Of a stretch of DNA of 64,000 nt, positions 56,332 to 64,000 are shown one piece after another; the first letter of the stretch is position 1; each line of letters begins with the position of its first letter. The translations under genes and the position numbers were made by a program. The DNA comes from Ceratopteris richardii (Eukaryota; Streptophyta; Polypodiopsida; Polypodiales; Pteridaceae): the NCBI GenBank assembly GCA_020310875.1, contig CM035420.1, forward strand, positions 187,837,880-187,901,879, written 5' to 3'. Below the pieces are notes generated by a model, which saw only the letters and a program-made list of their open reading frames with translations, was not told the origin of the DNA and made no database searches.

Positions 56332-57666
56332 CTATGACAATGAAAGTTGAGTTCCATCCACACTCCATTCAAGGAGGACTTTAATTTTATCCTCCAACCT
56401 CTTACCAATCTGCAGACAAATAGAAAACTTTAAATGAACATATTTGAGTGTAAGAATTTGTATAAACAAAAGAAGAAATACCATATGCTACTTACCTTAT
56501 GCCCTTGTATTCTGAACTTTGATTGATCCAGATCCTCAAATCCCATGATTACTAGATGTTCTCTCACGTTGGCAAGAGTCCAATGATGATTTACTGAAAT
56601 AACTTCCATTTCATTGTTGGGTAGATTTATCTTAATTTCAAATGAAATTAAAACACCCTCAGAACTTTGTAATGGTATCCATTCACCAAGTTTACACATC
56701 CAACGATCATAATAGAATCTAATGTACAATGAAGTACGATGTTTCAAGTATCGAAATCCTATGCCTGTTGCACCAATTTTACAAATGTATCTATCCCCTT
56801 TGGTGCATCCTTCTACAAGTCCCCATTTTTCACCTAGCAAACACTCTACCTGCTCATACGTGATATCTTTTAACATGAACATTGTTGACGTCTCTAGAAT
56901 TGTGAATATATGAAATAAATGTACAAAACAATGAACAGGAACACACCAATGTAATCCTATAGATCTTGAAACTCTTGTAAATTTCAAAGAGTTGTGTATG
57001 TCCATCACCATCTTATGCTTCAAAGATGTTAATGTCCATACATCAGGTTGCGGCCACTCAAGCTTTAAGAGAGAATCTACCTTAATCATCTCTAACTTGC
57101 CAAAATCATTTGATGAAGAGGGTACAACATATGTATGTGTGTAAAAGAAAACTCTCTCACATAATAGCTGAGCAGGACAGGCTTGTGGAAAGACTATCGA
57201 CCCAACATCTGCATGCAATGCTTGGAAAGTACCTGTAAGACTATGAAGTGGTTGTTCTTCCACCAAGGTAGAAGGAAATATGTCTACAACAAAAAAATAC
57301 ACAACTTAGCTAGGTATATTCTGAAATTTGGACAAAAGTCAATGAGTAATACTTACAGTTGATAGGATATCTCATTTTGTTTGAGTTTTCCAATTTCATG
57401 GTTGACATTGTGAACACATGTTGTACAATGGCAACAGTTTCACCATTTTTGAGCTTTTTGAAGCCTAGTAACTTCCCTTTCCAATGAAGATCCAAGTTTC
57501 CACGATCTCTCACACGGTGAGGACCAACACCAGAGGGTTGCATGTACACCCATGCACCTTTGCAGAACTCCTGTCCTAACCAAAATCCTTCTGGAGCCTT
57601 GATATTGTGACATTTTATCACGATAACCTCATCTTTTGGACGTCTATGAGATTTAGGTTTCTCCAT
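56332..57666 (-). CDS. 391-aa protein, weakly BAH-like N-terminus (three exons)
   Basis: Exons are 57666-57357, 57283-56496 and 56409-56332. The introns are 73 and 86 bp with GTAAGT donors and AG acceptors (TTGTTGTAG, TCTGCAG). Phases join cleanly, giving 391 codons and a TAG stop at 56332-56334. The N-terminus is basic (MEKPKSHRRPKDE). It is followed by a beta-rich region (GAWVYMQPSG, GKLLGFKKLKNGETVAIVQ) that recalls bromo-adjacent-homology (BAH) domains by pattern only. The middle has LLKLEWPQPDVWTL and a Cys-containing segment. The C-terminus (MEVISVNHHWTLANVREHL, KFRIQGHK-IGKRLEDKIK) has the strand-helix-strand look of a ubiquitin-like or PB1-type fold. Both domain guesses are inference. 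If the BAH guess is right, the element would encode a chromatin reader as well as a histone. Confidence 0.72.
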
Positions 57667-58153
57667 TGGAGATCAGGCTATGGAAATGACAGTAGGAATT
57701 CAAAGAAGATGATGCATAGAGAAAGAAATGGAGATGCAGGAGCTGCAATGGTGTGCTAGGGAGAGAAAGTAGTGGAAAGAGATGACTTTTTGGGACCTGG
57801 GTATGAAAATGGGAGGTTTTGGAGGGAGAAAGTTGCATTTTGAGTTATTTTTGAAAAAGTCACTTTTTTCACTTCAGTTCATGCACGGATTTTGATTTAG
57901 AACCCAAAAATAGCACTTTTGATCCTAAAAAGTGGTTGGGGGACCATTAAATGGTGTTATGATGAGTTTTATAACTTTTTGAAAATTTTGAATTTTTGGG
58001 CCCAGGTAAGTTACGAGATTCCTTTCTCTCTCTAGAGGCAAAACCTGAACATAGGGGAATCCCGTCCCCTCATCCCCCTTCAGCCTAGTGATTTATAGGC
58101 TATAGACTGTGTCCACCACCCTCCTCTCATTGGTCCATCACTAATCACTCCTT
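57667..58153 (-). promoter_or_regulatory. Right subterminal region and promoter of the 391-aa gene
   Basis: No supported coding region. It contains pyrimidine-rich leader sequence on the minus strand and runs such as TTTTTGAAAAAGTCAC. No clear TATA box was found. Confidence 0.4.
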
Positions 58154-58194
58154 AATCCAAAAGGCCCATGCAGGGTTCATTTTTTTCCCTAATG
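58154..58194 (-). repeat. Right terminal inverted repeat
   Basis: Inverted match of 49070-49112. Confidence 0.88.
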
Positions 58195-59180
58195 CATCAA
58201 GCCTTAGATGCTTGAGTCTTCATTCCTTAGGTATTTCCTCTAGTCCAATCATGGATTTGAACCTATTAAGCTTGCTTAAGCCCACTGATTTGGTCATCAT
58301 GTCTACACATTGCATATGTATAGATAAATAAGACAATTGTATCTCCTTGCTGGCAATCTTTTCCCTAACAAAATGATAATGGACTTCTATATGCTTATTC
58401 CTAGCATGAAAGATAGGATTAACAGCTAAATGAAGTGAGCTCATGTTATCTCCAAATATAAATGGAGTGCCAAAATCCAACCCTAAATCTGTGTATAGGG
58501 TCTTGATCCACATTGCTTCTTGTGTTGCATTTGCCAACCCTCTATATTCAACTTCAGTTGAGAAAAGAGCTATAGTAGGTTGCTTGTTTGAAGACCAAGA
58601 AATAATCTTTGCACGTGCAAAAGATAGAATCCAGATGTACTACTTTATCATCCTTTGAACCTGCCCAATCTGCATCAGTGAATAGCTTCACATTTAAATC
58701 AAATGTGTAAGGATAATATAGAACTTCATTAAGTGTTCCCTTCAAATACTTCAATATCCTTTTGGCTGCATCCATGTGAGGTTTCCTAAGAGTGTGCATA
58801 AATTGGCTAAGCACACTTACTCCATAGCAAATGTCCACCCTAGTTAGGGTAGCATAGTCCAAGCTTCCAACTAGACTTTGGAAGATTGTAATGTCTTCAA
58901 TTAGTTCTCCTTCATGAGAACTTAACTTATGATTGACCTCCATGGGGGTACCTACAACCTTAGTGTCTTGCATTTTGAATTTCGCAAGAATGTCATTAAT
59001 GTACTTCCTTTGTGTAAGAAACATTCCTAGATCTGTGTAGACCACTGCCAATCCAAGAAAATAAAGTGAGCAATCCAAGATCACTTATCTTGAATTCTTA
59101 TTTCATTTGGGCTTTAGTCTTCTTGATTCCATCAGCATAATCACCTATAAGAATGATGTCATCTACATACACACACAAGT
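58195..59180 (-). pseudogene. Second copy of copia C family: RT end and RNase H
   Basis: The minus-strand frames nearly duplicate those at 45474-46440: KYINDILAKFKMQDTKVVGTP, SLVGSLDYATLTRVDICYGV, ANATQEAMWIKTLYTDLGLD and HIEVHYHFVREK. The copy begins just inside the internal 3' end (polypurine tract missing) beside the transposon TIR. It breaks off at about 59180 inside the YVDD box. Compared with copy C it has fewer stops between 58554 and 59084. Confidence 0.85.
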
Positions 59181-59192
59181 TCTCCCTAGGAA

Positions 59193-59495
59193 GGGTGACA
59201 ATAGGATGTTTTCTTTCAAAGAGTTCTGAAGAAACACCTCAAAACTTGTCCTTTGACATTGGGTCCAAGTTACTAACGATCAATGAGGGGACAACTTTTA
59301 TCATTACTTTGCTCAAAAAAGAGCGAAAAATTTTATCTTTTGTCTGAAAAGAGTGAGAGGTTGACAACAGGAGGTTTCTTTCCAAAGAGTTTCGGAGAAA
59401 AACCTAAAACCTTGTCCTCTGACATTGGGCCCAAGTTACTAATAATCAACGAGGGGACAACTTTTATCATTACTTTGTCTCGAAAGAGGCTATAA
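59193..59495. repeat. Tandem duplication, period about 166 bp
   Basis: Copy 1 starts at 59193 (GGGTGACAATAGGATG) and copy 2 at 59359 (GGTTGACAACAGGAGG). Both contain 'gacattggg', 'ccaagttacta' and 'gaggggacaacttttatcat'. The copies differ at scattered positions. Origin unknown. It lies between the copia break and the LINE. Confidence 0.85.
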
Positions 59496-59917
59496 CAAGG
59501 ATCAACCCCTTGTCAATAATTTTGTAATTGCTCCTTCACCATCTTGCAACTTTCACTTAACCCTCCTCTCTGTCCTTTGTTTTTTTTGGATTTTTTTTAA
59601 AGTCTACCTTGAAAGGATCTTTCTTTGGGAGAACAGAGGAAAGGGTCATTGTGGTATGAAGCCCCCAAAGCCCACAAGGAACAGCAATCCTCAAGCCTAT
59701 GGAAGCACGATAAATGAAACGTCTGACTCAGGGTTTTTTATTTGTTAAGTTATGGACTTTGAAAAGAGCTTGATTGCTTATTAGACCTAAGAGAGCTTTT
59801 CGGAATGTAAATTTCTTACGCTAGAATGTTAGCTTTCAAATATGATGAATGGAGCAGAAAAGATTCATCTTGTTCTAACACCGAAAGATCATATCATATC
59901 TAATCGCTCACGAGAAA
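59496..59917. other. No gene recognised
   Basis: AT-rich stretch between the duplication and the minus-strand LINE. Nothing is supported. Confidence 0.4.
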
Positions 59918-62900
59918 TCAAAGGAAAAAAGAGTAAGATGATGAGTTGATTGGGCTCTTTCCATCTAGGGACTCAAAGAGGAAAAGGTTATTGCAATTCA
60001 TGAAGATAAACGTGGCCCAAAAATCCTTGTCATTCCACAAGGCTTTGATCTTCCATTTGGCTACAAGTTTGTTTGGCCAACTCCTCCACATCCATAATAC
60101 CCAAACGCCCCTTATCCTTGCATCTAGCACAAATCTATCATTTAATCTCAAGCATCCCCTCCTATTAGGATCGCTTGTCCAAAGGAAGTTTTTTTATACT
60201 CTCTCCAGCTTCAACAACTCATTATTGCTGGATCTCCAACAGACCATGAAGTAGATAGAGGAGATGATGAATGATTTTATCACTATGATTTTCCCCACCA
60301 CATTAAGCTTCATTTCCTTCCAGTATTGGAGCTAATGTCGATATATAGTAATCTTTAAAACCATCCAAATGCCTAACTAGTGGAAAACTTGACCAAAGTT
60401 AAGGTCATTAATCCATGATCTCTCAAGATTTATGGGGTTCTTCGCATAAGCATCTTCAAAGAAAATTTGGAGTGCTTGATTTTGGACCCATGATCAATGC
60501 AAAAGACTTGAAGGCAATGCCAAAATAAGGAGACACTACTAATATCATTGTGCAAAAACATGTTGGTTTCATCCGTATAAAGCTTGAAAGCCATCTAATT
60601 TTGGTCATGGTGGAGATTTGGACCTTGAATATGACCTAAATCCATTTGATTTATGATTAAGAAATTGAGCTCATTTGCAAAAGTTCCAAATAGCATTGAG
60701 GCTAATACACAAACTTGCCTAATAAAGTGCTTGCAAACTATAGTTGAGGAGAGTGGTCCATTTATTTTGATACTATTCAAAGCATTTCGTAGAAGCATGA
60801 AGACCATTTTGATGAACTTTGTTGCACACCCTGGGTCCTTGAGGGACTGCAAAATAAAATCCTATTCCAATTTGTCACAAGATTTGCCAAAACGTAGTTG
60901 ATAAAGAGAGGTTTTTTGGTGACTCATTAGCATATCTAAGACCTTCCCCAATGTGGATGATGGTTTCAAGAATAGACCTTCCTCTAATGAAGCGCTTCTG
61001 GTCCTCATGGATCCAAGATCAAAGTTGGCTTGCAATGTGGTTTCAGAGACCTTTGGAAAAGATCTTGCATCCATTATGGAGCATGGTGATAGCGCACCAA
61101 TTTTCAATTCGATTCTTATTGTCTTTCTTGTGAGTTAGCTTAATGGAACCTTAATTCAAGCATCTCCATAGAGTGCCAAAGCTGAGCCTCCTTCCAAACC
61201 ATGCAAATCAGGGTCACATGATCATTTTAAAGGTTTGGAACAACCCATTATTAAGGCCATTGACACCCAATATTTTACTTCAGGGACGGCATTGATAGGA
61301 TCCTTAATCTTGTGGCTATAAAGTGGGCCATCGATTATGAGAGGATTATTTGGTGGAGTTTTTCTAGATCCAACTTTTGAGATAGGGCCATGCAATCATG
61401 CCTCTGAGGAGAGGGTGGAGATGAAATCCCAAATAGTTGTGAGAAATGATTAAAAATTAATTCACAATTGTCCTCGTTCGAAGAAATTTCTACACCATTA
61501 TTGTTAATCATTCTAGGGGGGACTTCTTTGAGCCGTTTCCTCTTCAAGAGTCTACATATTTCTTTGGTGAAGTTTTTCTAGATCTAAAGTTTGAGATAGG
61601 TCCATGCAATCATGTCTCTGAGGAGAGGGTGGAGATAGAACCCCAAATAGTTGTGAGAAATGATTAAAAATTAACTCACAATTGTCCTCGTTCGAAGCAC
61701 TTTCTACACGATTATTGTTAATCTTCTAGGGGGGACTTCTTTGAGCCATTTCCTCTTCAAAAGTCTACATATTTCTTTGGTAGGTTGCCTACCTTGCCAG
61801 CCCATGACTCTAGAAAAAAAAAAATTAAAGCTTCTATCTCTTGAGTTCCTCTTCATAACTAAGAGTGCTACTAATATTGAAAAAGTCCCTCTATAGGTAG
61901 GTTTGCCTTGGTTAACTTCATTCTTCAAGAGAATGATCCTTCTCTAAAGCTTCTTCCTCCTTTCTTTTCTTAATTCTTTGGGCCTCCTCTTGAGTTCTAC
62001 ACAAAATAGTGTGGGTCTATTTGATAGCATTGATCCAATTTCTTAGGTGGGGAGAAATGATCATAAAAAACTTGTCCTGAGATGAGCATAATTTCCTTTT
62101 GCATCATGGGGAAAAAAAACATGGAAGGATCAACATGGAAGCAAGGAGACTTCCAAATGCAAAGGGATGAAAAGAAATAACAATGGGGAAGTTATTTGAC
62201 ATAGCAATATCCATGCTCTGAGAAGGGGTGGACAACCCCAAGATATCGATAATGATTTAAGAAATGTTGCACCTGCAAGTCTAGATTTTCAAAGCCCAAC
62301 ACAAGATTCAAGGTTCAACCAAGAAAAACCATGAGAATTCTTGACTTCAATCAAATCATGATGAAGCTTTAGATGATCCCATTATTCTTTTACAAGCTAA
62401 TCAATGACACAACCTTTTGTTCCCACCTATCTGAAAGCAATTTTGTCATGTTAAAGTCGCCAAATAGAATAATATGTCTAGGTAGAGATTCAAGAGAGCT
62501 TCAAGTTTCAAATCTTTCTTTCTTCAACTTTGGGGCAGAGTCTAAAGCAATGGAAAATGGATGTAAACCGTCGAAGAAAGTTGTGGCCCATTTGTGAAGA
62601 CAACCAGTGGAAGAGACTACAAAGAAATAGGATCATGGGGTCTTGAATTCCCAACATAATGTCATTGCATCCCCAAAGATGGTCTATGGAAATATAGCAA
62701 TGCAAAGAGGAGATACTCTTCAAGTCTTTCACGAGGTTATCATCATCAACTTGAACTTCTTAGAGCTAGATGAAGCCTAGGTTAATGCTCTTATCTGTGA
62801 GCCATTGACCGATAGTAATCTCTCTAGAAGGGTCTCTTAACTCTTGAATGTTGAAGGGGAGAATGATTATTTCTTAGTGTATTTCTCTTTTTGGATCAGG
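59918..62900 (-). pseudogene. LINE copy 3 (minus strand): endonuclease, RT and C-terminal part
   Basis: On the minus strand the endonuclease motif HIILFGDFNM lies at about 62445-62475. A linker follows at 61335-61930 (RLLKRKRLKEVPPR, NHFSQLFGISSPPS). RT begins with a CAITMLHNG-like box and RFIRGRSILE (61000-60975) and continues through the palm region (FIKMVFMLLRNALNSIKING, 60640-60800, and VLASMLFGTFANELNFLI). The C-terminal region at 59918-60160 has VWVLWMWRSWPNKLVAKWK. Order and motifs are those of plant L1-type ORF2. It is broken by many stops, and it contains an internal tandem duplication at 61357-61782. Confidence 0.75.
61357..61782. repeat. Tandem duplication inside LINE copy 3, period 214 bp
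   Basis: Copy 1 starts at 61357 and copy 2 at 61571, each opening AGTTTTTCTAGATC and containing 'gaggagagggtggagat' and 'ggggggacttctttgagcc'. The duplication sits in the linker between endonuclease and RT. It is absent from the other LINE copies, so it arose after insertion. Confidence 0.92.
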
Positions 62901-63630
62901 GTTTTGTCTTTGTTTTTGGTAGTTTTCCTTTCTTTTTTCTTTGTTATCAGACCATTGTATGAGGGGAATTTCTATTTGATAGAGATCTTCCACAAAAACT
63001 CTAGGAGAGACTTGGATTTCAAACTAGGCGCTTTCTAGACATAAGTATCTAGAGCAGTGGATCCATTAATAGAGCTCTCACTATGTAGGCTATCTTCTTT
63101 GCTTATGCAATAGTCTTCAAGATTATCTTCTTTACTTGTGGCAAAGTATTTTGGAGTTTTATCTTCATTTATATCTTCAACTTGACTCAATCCCTCTATG
63201 TAATCAAATTGGTTGACCTCTTTCTGCAATCAATTGGCATCTTTATTCTCCAAGGTCTTATTAGTGTGAGAAAACACTTCTCTAAGCTGATTAATGGGAT
63301 TTCGCTTCTTTCTTATTGGGATCTCTATAAAGCCGTTTGAGTTAGGTTTGATGGAGTTTGTCACCATAACCTACTCCATTTCTAACAAAGTTTCCTTTTA
63401 GTCAAGATGTGCCTCCTTGAGATCATGTCATGCCAAAATAGCAACTTCGATGTGTCTTCTACTGATATGTTCTTATTTCTTTCAACCCATTTTATCAAGA
63501 GGAACTCTTTGATTATATGTCCGTAAGTGTTGCAATGAAAGAAGGCATTCAAAACATTTTTATAGATAACCTCTTGACTGAGTTACCAATTGAAATTGAA
63601 GATGGAATATCAAGTCTTAGTTCTTCCTCA
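62901..63630 (-). pseudogene. Possible LINE ORF1 remnant
   Basis: Upstream of the endonuclease on the minus strand. Around 63470-63545 it reads AFFHCNTYGHIIKEF, a decayed zinc-knuckle-like HC...GH pattern often found in plant LINE ORF1. The rest is broken and acidic (63035-63229). The assignment depends on position relative to copy 3. Confidence 0.35.
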
Positions 63631-63733
63631 TTCGCCACAAGTATGCTCACCAATTTTTGTCAAATTTTGAGACTATGACTAGAGGGGTTTCGATGATGCC
63701 CTATAGAAAGTGGTGACCTCCTTTGATACCAAT

Positions 63734-63958
63734 TGTTTGAGTTGGGGCTCTACAAAAGCACACAAATATCACAAGAAAGAAGAAGCGTGGAGAAAAACAC
63801 AATAATGCATGTATTACCAAATGCTTGTAAAATAATAACTGACCCATTAGGGTAATAGGCATATATACAAGAGGGGGGATAAACCTAGTAAAGAGGGAAA
63901 AAAGTGTCTCGATAGTCTTAAGTGTGATCACACACAAGACTACCAAAATATATCAACT
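63734..63958 (-). repeat. LTR of the copia A family, with primer site and internal start
   Basis: Related to 12584-12813 and 15045-15275. A primer site variant (minus strand TTGGTATCAAAG, 63722-63733) and about 90 bp of internal leader (63630-63720) are matched at 14940-15044. The rest of this copy is missing. Confidence 0.8.
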
Positions 63959-64000
63959 ACAAGGGTGATGATTGAGGTTTCTACTCTTAATGCTACTCGG

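Larger units (their letters stand above)
49070..58194. mobile_element. 9.1 kb TIR DNA transposon carrying transposase, H3-like gene and two further genes
   Basis: The left end 49070-49112 and right end 58154-58194 are inverted copies of each other, sharing CATTAGG, a run of A, then TGAACCCT, CATGGGCCTT and GGATT. Inside are two plus-strand units (transposase 49662-52439, H3-like 52639-53529) and two minus-strand spliced genes (54325-55877, 56332-57666), so the gene pairs converge on 53.5-54.3 kb. Two long palindromes sit in that convergence zone. No retroelement polyprotein occurs inside. I see no polymerase B or capsid gene, so it is not a Maverick/Polinton. No clear target duplication flanks it, because the left flank is a truncated copia LTR and the right flank is copia internal sequence missing the intervening part. 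Confidence 0.82.

Noticed and set aside
49070..58194. Maverick/Polinton or integrated virus
   Set aside because: No polymerase B, capsid, protease or packaging ATPase is visible, and the TIRs are short.
49070..58194. Helitron carrying captured genes
   Set aside because: The ends are inverted repeats, there is no Rep/helicase, and a DDE-type protein is present. The palindromes are internal rather than at a 3' terminus.

Overview
This 64 kb window is plant nuclear DNA made almost entirely of transposable elements. The evidence is plant-type Ty1/copia and Ty3/gypsy polyproteins, initiator-Met and Asp-like primer-binding sites, L1-type LINE remnants, and small spliceosomal introns with GT/AG borders. 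I found no convincing ordinary host gene. The nested repeats suggest a large-genome land plant (gymnosperm, fern or similar), but the sequence alone does not settle the lineage.

Layout. 1-4495: decayed LTR-retrotransposon sequence ending in a polypurine tract and an LTR. 4516-6480: a LINE remnant (+). 6530-8450: a degraded gypsy remnant (-). 9681-9845: a compound microsatellite. 10140-16530: a second LINE (+), split by a copia fragment (10443-12267) and by a deletion-derivative copia with LTRs and a target duplication (12584-15275). 16831-40912: one very long Athila/Tat-like gypsy element on the minus strand, bounded by the perfect target duplication AGGTT. It has gag with four zinc knuckles, PR, RT/RNase H, integrase and a long third ORF, and its leader holds a 23-bp-period array. 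Its third ORF is split by a nearly intact copia (21222-28050, target duplication TAAAG, two 1278-bp LTRs). 41430-43430: head-to-head copia gag remnants. 44405-49069 and 58195-59180: two copies of another copia family in tandem.

The notable object is at 49070-58194: a 9.1 kb DNA transposon with about 40-bp terminal inverted repeats, lying at a deletion breakpoint inside the copia LTR. It carries four gene-like units in two convergent pairs. On the plus strand are an intron-containing DDE transposase of a superfamily I cannot place among the usual plant ones, and a histone H3-like gene. The H3-like gene starts with the exact H3 tail [10 protein letters not shown], has a long disordered insert and ends in a CENH3-flavoured histone fold, with one in-frame TGA. 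On the minus strand are two spliced genes: a 490-codon protein of unknown family and a 391-codon protein with a weakly BAH-like start. Between the convergent gene ends are two long near-perfect palindromes with the same arm sequence. The H3-like gene and the 490-codon gene have similar TATA/leader sequences, which suggests joint regulation.

How the parts relate: the retroelements are mostly dead, with frameshifts, CGA-to-TGA stops and catalytic substitutions. The DNA transposon is much better preserved, with open exons and consensus splice sites. Its only visible lesions are the TGA in the H3-like gene and a phase problem at the first transposase intron. An element that encodes a histone variant and possibly a chromatin-binding protein next to its transposase is the main candidate for an undescribed system here.
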